The notes: generated by a model from the sequence alone, not told the origin. 64,000 nucleotides of DNA from Lachnospiraceae bacterium (GCA_017476665.1 JAFUZJ010000040.1:110666-174665); one strand, 5' to 3'. Positions 35,327 to 45,900 are shown, counted from the first letter of the stretch. Made by a program: numbers and translations.

Positions 35327-35371
35327 ATTATAAACTATTTGTCTGATATAATCAATGTGCAATTGCACATT
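35327..35371 (-). promoter_or_regulatory. Sigma-A promoter with overlapping 18-bp palindrome
   Basis: Minus-strand TTGATT (35350-35355), 17 bases, perfect TATAAT (35327-35332). The perfect palindrome AATGTGCAATTGCACATT (35354-35371) overlaps the outer edge of the -35 box, the expected place for a repressor or class-II activator site controlling the dynamin-like gene. Confidence 0.8.
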
Positions 35372-35400
35372 TTCAGCAAATATTTTTCAGTTTTTTTCCC

Positions 35401-35438
35401 AAAAAAACCACTACAGATTGCTCCGCAGTGGTTTTTTT
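35401..35438. terminator. Bidirectional terminator after spoIIID
   Basis: AAAAAAACCACT / AGTGGTTTTTTT arms around a 14-base loop, 35 bases behind the spoIIID stop. Confidence 0.9.
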
Positions 35439-35472
35439 ACGCTATATATAGTCTTTTTTTGCAAATACTTCG

Positions 35473-35733
35473 TCACACACGCTGCGCTTTGTGCAGGTAC
35501 TTCTCCTTCGTAGCCATACCCCCGCGGATATGGCGCTCCGACTTATTGACATCCAACACCTTCCTCGCCTGTGTCGCCAACGCCGGATTGATCTTTGAAA
35601 GTCTGTCAGTCACGTCCTTATGTACAGTGGATTTGGATACGCCGAACGCCCCGGCCGTCTGCCTCACGGTGGCATTGTGATCAATGATATAATTGGCGAT
35701 GGAAACCGCTCGCTCCTCGATATAATCTTTCAA
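35473..35733 (-). CDS. spoIIID: Sporulation transcriptional regulator SpoIIID
   Basis: 86 residues, the family length. It is the mother-cell DNA-binding protein that switches many sigma-E genes on or off. The helix-turn-helix is NATVRQTAGAFGVSKSTVHK (about 20-39), followed by DVTDRLSKINPALATQARKV and the basic tail SERHIRGGMATKEKYLHK. All match SpoIIID closely. The start is a TTG at 35733 with AAGGGG seven bases upstream. That ribosome site lies inside the 3' arm of a long hairpin, and a sigma-E-like promoter is embedded in the same element. Confidence 0.96.
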   Translation of the reverse strand: MKDYIEERAVSIANYIIDHNATVRQTAGAFGVSKSTVHKDVTDRLSKINPALATQARKVLDVNKSERHIRGGMATKEKYLHKAQRV

Positions 35734-35737
35734 AAGA

Positions 35738-35791
35738 ATACCCCTTAAAGAATCGTTTATACAATGTATGAACGATTCCCAAGGGGTATGA
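35738..35791 (-). promoter_or_regulatory. spoIIID leader hairpin with embedded sigma-E-like promoter
   Basis: Read on the minus strand, ATACCCCTT-GG-GAATCGTT pairs with AACGATTC-TT-AAGGGGTAT (35738-35789); with G-U pairs the stem is 19 bp. The 3' arm contains the spoIIID ribosome site (AAGGGG). A sigma-E-like promoter overlaps: TCATACC (35785-35791), exactly 14 bases, then CATACATT (35763-35770), compared with KMATATT-N14-CATACANT. Its start point would fall near 35756, after the 5' arm, so such RNA could not form the hairpin. The upstream gene is the NlpC/P60 gene. Confidence 0.65.
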
Positions 35792-35800
35792 ATAAATTCC

Positions 35801-37042
35801 TTAGATAATCCTTCTCACCGCAAGGATCTCGCGGTACTGTGCGTTTCCGATCTTAATGCCCGTCTTTTGCGTGCTGGCATGCACGATCATGCCGCCTCCG
35901 ATGTAAAGCGCCACATGCCCGCTGTAACAGATCAGATCCCCAGGCTGCGCCTCACTGTAGCTGACGCCTCTCCCGGCACTGCGCTGCTCATAGGAAGTCC
36001 TGGGCAGCTTGTAGCCGAAATCACTGTATACGCGATAGGTAAATCCGGAACAGTCCGCTCCGTTTGTCAGGCTTGTGCCCCCCAATACATAGGGATTGCC
36101 TATATACTGGCAGGCATACTTGGCAACCTGCTTTCCGAGGTCGCTTCCGTCAGCAGCATCAATAACGGAATTGTAATTGGTCGTATAAGTACCGTTGGCA
36201 GCATTGCTGGTGACGGTGCTGTTGTTCCGTTTTGCCTCTTCCTGCAATCGTTTCAGCATCTGCTGCTCCTGCTGCAGCTGCTTCTTGGCCACACTGGCTT
36301 CCTGTTTTGCTTTCTTGATCTCCGCATCATAATTGGCGGATTGTTGCTTCTTTCGCGCCAGCAGGCTGTCCAGATCTTTCTTCTGTCCCTCCAACGCCTG
36401 CTTGGCCAGTTCCAGCTGCCGCTTCTCCTCCTCCAGATTCAGCTTTTCCTCCTCCAGCTGATTCCAGAGTTCCAGCACCAGTTCCTTTGTCTCGGCAAAT
36501 TCAGTGAGTTTCTGGCGATCATACGCATATACCGATTCCACAAAATCCATCTGATTCAGCATATCCGCCAGTCCGTTTCCCGCAAGCAGCATATTCAGGC
36601 TGCTCTGCTCCCCGCCGTTTTCATACATCTTGCGCAGGCGGACGATCATATCCTCATACTGCTTCGCTTCCGTCTCTTTGGCCTTTTCATATTCGCCGGC
36701 CGTAACCTCAATATCGGCTTCTTTATGAATGAGCGCAATCTCCGTCTCACCGATCTCATCTTCTTTCATGCCGATACTGGTCATCGTATTGACGATCTCC
36801 GCATTCAGATCCTCCATCTCTTCTTCCAGGATCTCCTGCTTCTCCTCCATGTTCTCCACATTTTGGTTGAGCTTGTTGATCTGCTGATTGATCTTGTCAA
36901 TGTTCTTCTGCACATCGGTAATGGTCGTTGCTTCCGCCGTCATACGGCTGTTCGCAAAATAAGTCACCGTCGGCAGTATCATCACCAGGATCATCAGAAT
37001 GCCTATGCACTTTTTCAAAAATCCCCTCAATACCTTTCTCAT
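35801..37042 (-). CDS. Secreted NlpC/P60 endopeptidase with coiled-coil N-terminus
   Basis: 413 residues. A signal peptide (about 1-38, hydrophobic GILMILVMILPTVTYFA, ending TAEA) is followed by a long coiled coil (about 42-270, as in PcsB/CwlO-type hydrolases), a linker, and an NlpC/P60 domain (about 300-413). The catalytic Cys is in GADCSGFTYRVYSDFG, the His in GDLICYSGHVALYIGG, and the third polar residue is likely in MIVHAS. It cleaves the D-Glu-dibasic bond of stem peptides. PcsB/CwlO types are controlled by FtsEX through the coiled coil; no ftsEX genes lie nearby. GGGGGG lies just before the ATG. Confidence 0.92.
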   Translation of the reverse strand: MRKVLRGFLKKCIGILMILVMILPTVTYFANSRMTAEATTITDVQKNIDKINQQINKLNQNVENMEEKQEILEEEMEDLNAEIVNTMTSIGMKEDEIGETEIALIHKEADIEVTAGEYEKAKETEAKQYEDMIVRLRKMYENGGEQSSLNMLLAGNGLADMLNQMDFVESVYAYDRQKLTEFAETKELVLELWNQLEEEKLNLEEEKRQLELAKQALEGQKKDLDSLLARKKQQSANYDAEIKKAKQEASVAKKQLQQEQQMLKRLQEEAKRNNSTVTSNAANGTYTTNYNSVIDAADGSDLGKQVAKYACQYIGNPYVLGGTSLTNGADCSGFTYRVYSDFGYKLPRTSYEQRSAGRGVSYSEAQPGDLICYSGHVALYIGGGMIVHASTQKTGIKIGNAQYREILAVRRII

Positions 37043-37085
37043 GTACCCCCCTATGACTGCCCTGCTCCGGACATCCGGCTCAAAC

Positions 37086-38477
37086 TTACAGTTCGCAGTT
37101 GTTCACCGTTCTCGGGAAAGGCAGCACGTCTCTGATATTACCCATTCCGGTCAGATACATCACGCATCTCTCAAAGCCCAGTCCGAATCCGGCGTGACGC
37201 ACCGAACCGTATCTGCGCAGATCCAGATAGAACCCGTAATCCTCTTTCTTCAGACCCAACTCATCCATGCGCTGCTCCAACACCTCCAGCTTATCCTCAC
37301 GCTGGCTGCCGCCGATAATCTCACCGATGCCGGGCACCAGACAATCCATGGCGGCCACCGTCTTGCCGTCCTCATTTAACTTCATGTAAAACGCCTTGAT
37401 CTCCTTCGGGTAATCGGTGACAAACACAGGACGTTTGAACTCCACCTCCGTCAGATATCTCTCGTGCTCCGTCTGCAGATCGCAGCCCCAGAACACCTTA
37501 TAATCGAACTGGTCATTATGTTTCTCCAGGATCTCAATAGCCTGGGTATAGGTCACATGACCGAAATCAGAGTTCACCACATGATTCAGTCTCTCGATCA
37601 GTCCCTTATCCACGAACTGATTAAAGAACGCCATCTCCTCCGGCGCATTCTCCAGCACATAACGAATCACATATTTTAACATACTCTCCGCCAGGATCAT
37701 ATCATCCGTCAGATCCGCAAACGCCATCTCCGGCTCGATCATCCAGAACTCCGCCGCATGACGGGTCGTGTTGGAATTCTCCGCCCGGAAAGTAGGCCCG
37801 AATGTATACACATTCTTAAATGCAAACGCATAAGTCTCCACGTTCAGCTGACCGCTCACCGTCAGATTGGTAGGCTTTCCGAAGAAATCCTGGCTGTAAT
37901 CCACACTGCCGTCCTCGTTCTTAGGCAGATTGTTCAGATCCAATGTGGTCACCTGGAACATCTCGCCCGCTCCCTCACAGTCGCTTCCGGTGATGATCGG
38001 CGTGTGCACATACACAAATCCTCTGTCCATAAAGAAGGTATGGATTGCATACGCGATCAAAGACCGCACGCGGAATACCGCCTGGAATGTATTGGTCCTG
38101 GGGCGCAGATGAGAGATCGTACGCAGATATTCGAAAGAATGTCTCTTTTTCTGCAGCGGGTAATCCGCCGTGGAAGCGCCTTCCAGCACAACCTCTTTCG
38201 CCTGCATCTCAAACGGCTGCTTTGCATCCGGAGTTGCCACAATCGTACCGCTCACGATCACTGCGGTCCCAACATTCATCTTACAGACCGCTTCAAAATT
38301 CTGAAGTCCGTCTCCGTATACCACCTGCAACGGCTCAAAGAATGTGCCGTCATTGATCACCAAAAAGCCGAAATTCTTGGAGTCTCTATTGCTTCTCACC
38401 CAGCCGCCGACCGTGATCTCCTTCCCGATATACTCCTCTTTCTTACGATATAAATCCCTGATATCCGTCAGATCCAT
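37086..38477 (-). CDS. asnS: Asparaginyl-tRNA synthetase
   Basis: 463 residues. An N-terminal OB-fold anticodon-binding domain (about 17-100, [20 protein letters not shown]) is followed by a class II catalytic core. Motif 2 is [20 protein letters not shown] and motif 3 is [20 protein letters not shown]. The AEFWMIEPE stretch and overall length match AsnRS rather than AspRS. GGGAGAG lies upstream of the ATG. There is no T-box leader; the gene follows the lipoprotein PPIase gene by 31 bases, so it is probably cotranscribed. Confidence 0.95.
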   Translation of the reverse strand: MDLTDIRDLYRKKEEYIGKEITVGGWVRSNRDSKNFGFLVINDGTFFEPLQVVYGDGLQNFEAVCKMNVGTAVIVSGTIVATPDAKQPFEMQAKEVVLEGASTADYPLQKKRHSFEYLRTISHLRPRTNTFQAVFRVRSLIAYAIHTFFMDRGFVYVHTPIITGSDCEGAGEMFQVTTLDLNNLPKNEDGSVDYSQDFFGKPTNLTVSGQLNVETYAFAFKNVYTFGPTFRAENSNTTRHAAEFWMIEPEMAFADLTDDMILAESMLKYVIRYVLENAPEEMAFFNQFVDKGLIERLNHVVNSDFGHVTYTQAIEILEKHNDQFDYKVFWGCDLQTEHERYLTEVEFKRPVFVTDYPKEIKAFYMKLNEDGKTVAAMDCLVPGIGEIIGGSQREDKLEVLEQRMDELGLKKEDYGFYLDLRRYGSVRHAGFGLGFERCVMYLTGMGNIRDVLPFPRTVNNCEL

Positions 38478-38508
38478 GATACTTCTCTCCCTCTAATCCT
38501 TTTCGTTT

Positions 38509-39621
38509 TTATTGATTCTGCTTTTGTGCATTCTCCATCAGGAAATTCATCACATCCTCATAGAGATAACTCTGCCTGAAATCCTCATTGGTCAATCCCA
38601 TCGTCACCAGATCCGCCTCTGTCAGCCCCGCGGCATCCGTGTACTCCTTGATCCTCGCCGTCAGTTCCTCATCGGAAATATTCAGATCCTCCGCATCCGC
38701 GATCGCCTGTATGATCAAAAGCTGCTTTGTATAGCCTTCCGCATACTGGGTAAGCATATCATCATAAGTCATGCCCATCATCTGTGCGTAGGTATCCGCA
38801 TCAATCCCCCAGCTCGCCGCCATCTGATCCAGGATAACTGCATATTCCTCGCGGCTTCTCACCTGCATGTCCTCCGGGAATTCCGCAAACACTACATTTT
38901 CCATGATCTGCGTCCAGATCTCATCCTGCGCCTCCTGCAAATACTCCTCCTGGGCCTGCGCATCCATGCCTTCCTTCACGAAAGCCCGCAGTTCCTCCAC
39001 TGTAGAAACGTCTTTCGCGCCGATCTCCGACACTTTTTCATCCTTCATCTCCGGGATGAAATTTACCGTGACCGTAAATACCACTTCCTGTCCCGCAAGT
39101 TCTGCGGAATTTGCATAATTGTCCGGGAACTTCAGATTCAGATCCACGGTTTCTCCGGGCATTACTCCGATCAGTCCGTCCTCAAATCCGTCGATAAACG
39201 TATGGGAACCGATCAACAGCGTCGCGCCCTGCGCGGTGCCGCCCTCGAAGGCCACGCCGTCCTTTTTCCCTTCATAATCAATGTTTGTCATGTCATACAG
39301 CTGTACCGGGCGGTCCTTAATCCCGTCCTCCTCCGTAACATAATTAAAATAGATCTGCTGTGTCTGATTCTCGTAATCCTGTTCCGTATAAGTCTCCGGC
39401 ACTGCCGTGATGATCAGTCCCTTGTACTCTCCCAGCGTGACAAAATCCGAAGCCTTCTGTCCGTCGCCCAGCACCCCGTTCCTTTCAGCTGCGGCCTGTG
39501 TGCTCTCGCTCTCCTGAACCGTCCCCTGGGACGACTCCTGCCCTGTCTGGTCTTTGGAACATCCGGCAAGCAGCGCGATGCCCAGTGTCAGAACCAGCGC
39601 ATTTGCAAATGATTTTTTCAT
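38509..39621 (-). CDS. Lipoprotein peptidyl-prolyl isomerase, trigger-factor-like
   Basis: 370 residues. A lipoprotein signal ends in ALLAGC (Cys near 21), then a Gln/Ser-rich linker. An FKBP-type domain (about 105-195) shows MTNIDYEGKKDGVAFEGGTA and FIDGFEDGLIGVMPGETVDL. A helical trigger-factor-like C-terminal region (about 200-365) follows. It should assist folding of exported proteins on the outer face of the membrane, as PrsA does, but with trigger-factor architecture. Its link to asnS is likely just shared transcription. Confidence 0.88.
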   Translation of the reverse strand: MKKSFANALVLTLGIALLAGCSKDQTGQESSQGTVQESESTQAAAERNGVLGDGQKASDFVTLGEYKGLIITAVPETYTEQDYENQTQQIYFNYVTEEDGIKDRPVQLYDMTNIDYEGKKDGVAFEGGTAQGATLLIGSHTFIDGFEDGLIGVMPGETVDLNLKFPDNYANSAELAGQEVVFTVTVNFIPEMKDEKVSEIGAKDVSTVEELRAFVKEGMDAQAQEEYLQEAQDEIWTQIMENVVFAEFPEDMQVRSREEYAVILDQMAASWGIDADTYAQMMGMTYDDMLTQYAEGYTKQLLIIQAIADAEDLNISDEELTARIKEYTDAAGLTEADLVTMGLTNEDFRQSYLYEDVMNFLMENAQKQNQ

Positions 39622-39744
39622 AATTTTCCTTCCTCTCGCAGTTTATATTCCCCCGCTATTATACTGTTATACCACAAAATTTTCGCAAATAAAAGCATTT
39701 TAGAAAGTTTTCAGTTTTAGAACACAGAATTTTCGAAATTAACA

Positions 39745-39773
39745 TTGCAGATTTCACACATTCTATGTTATAG
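39745..39773 (+). promoter_or_regulatory. Sigma-A-like promoter of the 158-residue protein gene
   Basis: TTGCAG (39745-39750), 17 bases, TTATAG (39768-39773), 37 bases before the start codon. Confidence 0.6.
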
Positions 39774-39810
39774 TTAACTTTAAGCAATTAAAAAGCAGGA
39801 GGTCTTAACC

Positions 39811-40287
39811 ATGAAGACAGGAACCATTGTGTTACTGGTTATTCTGGCTGTCGTCGCCATTGCTTTGGTCGTCCTATATTTTCTCGGCAAGAAAGCCCAG
39901 AAAAAACAGGCGGAACAGCAGGAGTTGATGGAAGCCAACAAACAGACGGTCTCTATGCTGATCATTGATAAAAAACGGATGAAACTCAAGGATGCCGGCC
40001 TGCCGCAGATCGTCCTGGACGAAACACCCAAGCTGATGCGCAGCACCAAGCTGCCGATCGTCAAAGCAAAGGTGGGTCCCCAGATTGTTTCTCTGATCAG
40101 CGACGAGAAGATCTTTGACGACATCCCGACCAAAAAGGAAGTCAAAGCTGTGATCAGCGGAATCTACATACTGGATGTAAAGGGACTGCACGGCAAAGTG
40201 GAGAAAGCCCCGGAGAAAAAGCCCGGCTTCTTCAAGCGGCTTGCAGCGACCATCCAGGAAAAGGGCGGCGCAAAACCGTTAAAGTAA
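39811..40287 (+). CDS. Single-pass membrane protein of unknown function
   Basis: 158 residues. An N-terminal membrane segment (about 5-26, IVLLVILAVVAIALVVLYFL) is followed by a basic coiled coil (KKAQKKQAEQQELMEANKQ) and a small domain of mostly beta character (TVSMLIIDKKRMKLKDAGLP, then KAKVGPQIVSLISDEKIFD). The tail is basic (KAPEKKPGFFKRLAATIQEK). AGGAGG precedes the ATG. I recognise the pattern from other Clostridia but know no function. A terminator separates it from the MMPL gene. Confidence 0.78.
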   Translation: MKTGTIVLLVILAVVAIALVVLYFLGKKAQKKQAEQQELMEANKQTVSMLIIDKKRMKLKDAGLPQIVLDETPKLMRSTKLPIVKAKVGPQIVSLISDEKIFDDIPTKKEVKAVISGIYILDVKGLHGKVEKAPEKKPGFFKRLAATIQEKGGAKPLK

Positions 40288-40295
40288 ATGATGAA

Positions 40296-40326
40296 AACAA
40301 GTGTCCGACGGATGCTTGTTTTTTTT
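40296..40326 (+). terminator. Terminator after the 158-residue protein gene
   Basis: AACAAG / CTTGTT outer arms with an inner TCC/GGA pairing, followed by eight T. Confidence 0.8.
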
Positions 40327-40426
40327 ATATAAAATTTAGAATCGTATCTATTGAATTCACCTCTTAAAAGTGATATTTTGTATTGGTTAACAGGTAAAAT
40401 AATATAGTTATAAGGAAGTAAAACGT

Positions 40427-42925
40427 ATGAATGAGGGGAACACACAAACCGTAAATCTATCGGAGAATATGGAGGAAAAGCCCAGCGCCATGTTGAAGAT
40501 CGCCACCTTCATCGTGGACAGACGCAACCTGTTTTTCCTGTTGTTCGGCATTGCCATCATCTTCTGTCTCATCGCCGCCAACTGGGTTAAAGTAGAGAAC
40601 TCCCTGGCGGCTTATCTGCCGGACGACGCGGAGACCACCATCGGCCTGAATCTCATGGACGAACAGTTTATTACATACGGAACCGCCAAGGTCATGGTGA
40701 TGAACATCAACTACGAAGATGCCGAAAATCTTGCGGAGCAACTGCGGGAGCGGGACGACATTTCCATGCTGTCCTTCGACAGCAGTGAAGAGCATTTCCA
40801 CAACTTCTCAGCGCTGTTCGACATCACGTTCATTTACCCGGAGGATGACGACCGCGCCCTGGAAGCGCTGGAGGATATCAAGAGCAGCCTCGCCGGCTAT
40901 GACATCTATGTATCCACCTCTCTGGGCGATGCCGCGGCGGAGCAGATTCGCTCTGAGATGCAGGTGGTCAGCGTAATCGTGGCAGTCATCGTGCTGACCG
41001 TGCTGATCTTTACCTCCCAGACTTACGCTGAGGTTCCCGTGCTGATCCTGACATTTCTGGCGTCTGCGGCATTGGCCTCCGGAACGAATTTCCTGTTGGG
41101 CACCATCTCCTTTGTGTCCGATTCCGTGACCATCGTGCTGCAGCTTGCCCTCTCCATCGACTATGCCGTTATTTTCTGTAACCGGTATAAGGAGGAGCAT
41201 GTGAATCTTCCCATCCGGGAGGCAAATATTCTTGCGCTGAGCAAGGCGATCCCGGAGATCTCTTCCAGTTCTCTGACCACCGTAGGCGGTCTGATCGCCA
41301 TGATGTTCATGCAGTACGGCATCGGTAAAGACATGGCCATCTGTCTGATCAAGGCGATCTTTTTCAGTCTGTTGTCCGTATTCCTTCTGATGCCCGGTCT
41401 GATCATGCTCTTCGGCGATCTGATGGATAAGACAAAACATAAAAATTTCGTGCCCAAGATCACCTTTATCGGCAAATTTGACTATGCCACCAGACATGTG
41501 GTACCCATCCTGTTTGTCATTGCGATCGTGGGCGCCTGTATCCTGGCGAACCGCACGCCCTATGTATACGGTTATTCCGAGCTGCACACGCCGGTGCAGA
41601 ACGCAACCCAGCTGGCGGATGAAATGATCACGGAAAGTTTCGGCGACTCCAACTTTGTGGCCCTGATCGTACCCTCCGGCAGTTATGAAAAAGAAAAGAA
41701 ACTCCTGACGGAATTAGAGCGGCACCCCGAGGTCAAGAGCACCCAGGGGCTTTCCAACATCGAAGCCATGGACGGCTATATGCTGACCGACAAACTCACG
41801 GCAAGAGATTTCTCCGAGCTGATGGATCTGGACTATGAGGTTGCGGAACTGCTCTATATCGCCTACGCCGTGGACGATGAAAACTACGCCAAGGTAGTCA
41901 ACGGGCTTTCCTCCTACAGCGTGCCTTTGATCGATATTATCATGTTCCTCTATGATGAAGTGGAGGAGGGGTACGTGACTTTGGACGACGACCTGTACAA
42001 AACCCTGTCCGACGCCCACACCCAGATGGAAATGGCGCAGAATCAATTGAAGGGCGAGGATTACAGCCGCATGCTGGTCTACCTGAATCTCCCCCAGGAA
42101 GGCGACGAAACCTTTGCTTTTCTGGATGAGATGCATGAGATTGCCAGAAAGTACTATGACGGCAATATTTACGTGATCGGCGAATCCACCAGCCAATATG
42201 ATCTGCAAAAGACTTTCGCGGTTGATAACACCGTGGTAAGTGTAGTGTCTATACTGGCGGTCCTGGCAGTCCTGCTGTTCACATTCCTGTCCGCGGGTAT
42301 GCCGGTGCTTTTGATCGCCGTGATCCAGGGTGCCATCTGGATCAACTTCTCTTTCCCGACCCTGATGCAGGATAACATTTTCTTCATGAGTTATCTGATC
42401 GTCAGCTCCATCCAGATGGGTGCCAACATTGACTATGCCATCGTGATCTCCGGACGCTTTATGGAACTGAAGGATCATATGCCCCGGAAGGATGCCATTA
42501 TAGAAACGTTAAACTTCGCCTTTCCCACCATCGTGACCTCCGGAACCATGATGGTGTTAGCCGGTATCTCCATCGGGCAGCTGTCCTCCGACGGTGCGAT
42601 CTGCGGCATCGGTCAATGCCTGGGACGCGGAACCATCATTTCCATTTTCCTGGTTATGTGCGTCCTGCCTCAGATCTTGCTGATCGGTGAAAAGATCATC
42701 GATAAGACCAGTTTCAATGTCTCCATGATCCCTCTGGTGGAGCGCCGCGTAGGCATTGTGGCGGTGGACGGACATGTGAACGGCTATATCAACGGCAGAC
42801 TGATCGGCGAAGTGCATGCGAGAGTCTTGGGTGAGGTAAACGCCATTGTCACACTGGGCAACCTCAAGGAAATAGAAGACAATGACGAAGATACGGATTA
42901 TGAGGAGGATACTGACAATGCGTAA
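40427..42925 (+). CDS. MMPL-family RND exporter
   Basis: 832 residues with two similar halves, each a first membrane helix, an outer domain and five further helices. The Asp-Tyr motif of the fourth helix is present in both halves: LSIDYAVIFCNRYKEE (near 242) and GANIDYAIVISGRFMELK (near 663). These are the proton-relay residues of the family. The short outer loops suit Gram-positive MMPL exporters of lipids, peptides or hydrophobic compounds. The C-terminal 60 residues are cytoplasmic and very acidic (DNDEDTDYEEDTDNA). The gene overlaps the GLUG-protein gene by eight bases, with that gene's ribosome site inside it, so the two are translationally coupled. Confidence 0.92.
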   Translation: MNEGNTQTVNLSENMEEKPSAMLKIATFIVDRRNLFFLLFGIAIIFCLIAANWVKVENSLAAYLPDDAETTIGLNLMDEQFITYGTAKVMVMNINYEDAENLAEQLRERDDISMLSFDSSEEHFHNFSALFDITFIYPEDDDRALEALEDIKSSLAGYDIYVSTSLGDAAAEQIRSEMQVVSVIVAVIVLTVLIFTSQTYAEVPVLILTFLASAALASGTNFLLGTISFVSDSVTIVLQLALSIDYAVIFCNRYKEEHVNLPIREANILALSKAIPEISSSSLTTVGGLIAMMFMQYGIGKDMAICLIKAIFFSLLSVFLLMPGLIMLFGDLMDKTKHKNFVPKITFIGKFDYATRHVVPILFVIAIVGACILANRTPYVYGYSELHTPVQNATQLADEMITESFGDSNFVALIVPSGSYEKEKKLLTELERHPEVKSTQGLSNIEAMDGYMLTDKLTARDFSELMDLDYEVAELLYIAYAVDDENYAKVVNGLSSYSVPLIDIIMFLYDEVEEGYVTLDDDLYKTLSDAHTQMEMAQNQLKGEDYSRMLVYLNLPQEGDETFAFLDEMHEIARKYYDGNIYVIGESTSQYDLQKTFAVDNTVVSVVSILAVLAVLLFTFLSAGMPVLLIAVIQGAIWINFSFPTLMQDNIFFMSYLIVSSIQMGANIDYAIVISGRFMELKDHMPRKDAIIETLNFAFPTIVTSGTMMVLAGISIGQLSSDGAICGIGQCLGRGTIISIFLVMCVLPQILLIGEKIIDKTSFNVSMIPLVERRVGIVAVDGHVNGYINGRLIGEVHARVLGEVNAIVTLGNLKEIEDNDEDTDYEEDTDNA

Positions 42926-45900
42926 ATTAAGCTGTCTGCGGCACCATACCGCCGCCTTTCTGATCGGATGTCTCCTGTTTTCCTCTGTGCCGCTTCCGGT
43001 ATTTGCGGAACCTGTCACGGATTCCGCGGACAGCACATCGGTATCAGAGACCATATACATTACAAACACAGACGATCTGCTGGAATTGGCGGAACACTGC
43101 CACAATGACAATTGGTCCACCGACAAAACGGTGGAACTGACCCAGGACATACTGCTGTCCTCCGAATTCACTTCCATTCCCATCTTTAACGGTTACTTTA
43201 AGGGAAACGGCCACACCATCTCCGGCTACCGCTACGGAGGCGACGGGTATGTAACCGGCTTTTTCCGCTATGTGGGCAAGGACGGTATTGTGGAACAGCT
43301 GAAGGTGGCCGGTTCTGTACAGACTCCTTCCTCCGGCAAAGTGACCGGCGGCATTGCCGGAATCAACTACGGAACGATCCTGAACTGTTCCTACAGCGGC
43401 ACCATCAAATCCGACTCCGAGACCGGCGGCATTGCCGGGATCAATGAATCCTCCGGCACCATTCAGGGCTGCGTCAACAACGGCGAGATCCTGGGATACT
43501 ATTTCACCGGCGGCATTGTGGGCAAAAACTACGGTATGCTGCAGAACTGCATCAATAAAGGGAGTGTCAATAACACCAAGGAATGGGTGACCGAAGACGA
43601 TGAGAAATCCCCCGACCTGATCACCAGCCTCAGGGATGATTCCGAGGATCTGAAACTGCGGAGCGGAACCGACACCGGCGGCATTGCCGGTCTGTCCAAG
43701 GGCTTTATCCGGGGCTGCACCAACACCGGCGCCGTGGGCTATGAACATGTGGGGTATAATATCGGCGGTATCGCTGGACGGCAGGCAGGCGGCATAGAAA
43801 ACTGTACCAACCGCGGGGACGTTCTGGGCCGCAAAGATGTGGGCGGCATCGTCGGACAGATGGAACCCTACATCGCCATTACGGATGAAAACAGCGTGAA
43901 AAACTCTGTCGATACGCTCCACGCTAGCATCGACGCAGCCATCAATGATGTGGATGATTCCAATACAGCCCTGACCAGGGATATGAACGAGCTGAAATAC
44001 TACTCCGACCAGAATACCAACATCAGCAACGAAATGTACGACAACGCCCGGGACTATATCAACACCAACACGGAAGCTGCCAACCGGATGATCAATAAAG
44101 TTTCCGATGCGATCAGTTCCCTGAACCGCATTGCCACCGGTACCTCCATGGATGATCCGGCAGATCTGGATGCGATGATGAGCGAGCTCAAAAACGAAAT
44201 TGAAACCAACGAGAATATCTCCGAGGCGGACCGTGCCAGAGCAAGAGTAAAATATGTGGAAGCAGAGGGGTATTATAATGAACTGAGCACCTCGCTGCGC
44301 AATATTGCCGATCTGGAAGAACAACTGGCAAATGAAACCGATCCGATCCAGAGAGCCGCACTGGAAGCGCAGCTGGAGGCAGAACGCGTCAATGCACAGA
44401 GTTCCGCCCGCAAACTTCAGGGTTCCCTGGGCGAGATCAACTCCATTTTGTCCACCCAGTCCGACCTCCAGCTGGTACAGATCGACCGGAGTCTGGACTC
44501 CAATGTGGAAGACCTGCACAGCAATCTGGATAATATGTCTGCGGTGCTCAAGCGCATTACCGACGATACCAGCCACTACTCCAGGACCTTTACCGACGAT
44601 CTGCGCAAAGTCAACGACAACCTGATGAATGTGTATGATACCCTGGATACCAGAGTTTCCGAGCTGACCAGCAACGACGGTATTATCTACACGGATGTTT
44701 CCGACATAGAAATCCTGACCGCCACACTGGGCAAGGTTTCCTCTTCCACCAATCACGGAACGGTAAACGGAGACATCAACATCGGCGGCATCACCGGTTC
44801 CATGGCCATCGATGAGGAAGACCCCGAGGGGAATGCAGCAGGCAGCGTAAACAAGAATCTGGATGCTACCTATACCACTCAGAACATCATTCATGAGTGC
44901 ACCAACGACGGCTATATCACCGCCAAAAGCGACGGTTCCGGCGGCATCGTGGGCTTCATGCGCCACGGCGTGGTCAATGCCTCCAAAGGCTTCGGCTCCG
45001 TCACCAGCACCGGCGGCGGCTATGTGGGCGGCATCGCCGGACAGTCCCTCTCCGTGATCAAGGATTCCTATGTCCTCTCCACCATTTCCGGCGGGGACTA
45101 TGTAGGCGGCGTGGCCGGCTTCGGAACCACCATCAAAAACTGCTGCTCCATGCCTTCCATCACTGCCCATACCGGACGGTACGGTGCGCTCTGCGGTCAG
45201 ATCAAGATTGACTCTGACACAGAGGTACCCCACCTGGAAAATATCACGGACAATTACTATGTGGGAGAGTATCTGAACGGAATTGACAATATCGACTACA
45301 CAGGCTCCATTGACCGGATCTCCTATGAAACGCTGCTTTCCCTTCCCGATCTACCCTACGAATTCCGCAATCTCCGCGTCATTTTCCGCGCCGACGGCAA
45401 ATATGTGGGGCTGAAAAATGTGGAATACGGCAGCCGTTATGAGGACATTCCGTTTCCTGATGTTCCTGCCAAGAGCGGTTATTACGGCACATGGCCGGAC
45501 ACCGTATTTGAAACGGTGCAGGGCAATCTGACACTGGATGCGGAATACACCGAAAACATCACTGTATTAAAGAGCAATGCTGCCGACGCCAGGGAGCGCA
45601 GTCTGGGATATATCGATGACATCTTTGACGGAGATGCGGATCTGGAGATTGAGCAGATAGAGAATGATCCCGCCTTAACTTATGACCAGACGAAAGAATC
45701 GGTTATTTACCGGGTTATGCTGACAGGCGGCGCGGAAAACAAAACGGAATACCGGCTCAGACTCCTCAATCCTTTTGGCTCGAAAGTGGAAGTCTACCGC
45801 CTCAAACCAAATGCCTCCGTGAACTCCTGGTCACCGATCGATTTCCTGCTTAGGGGATCCTACGCAGAGATCACACTGACCTGCGATGATACCCAGCCCG

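Noticed and set aside
38478-38508. T-box leader for asnS
   Set aside because: Only 31 bases separate asnS from the preceding gene, with no specifier stem or T-box sequence.
43044-45233. 729-codon minus-strand open frame
   Set aside because: Antisense to the GLUG-repeat gene; Gly/Val/Ile-rich shadow with no ribosome site or recognisable motif.
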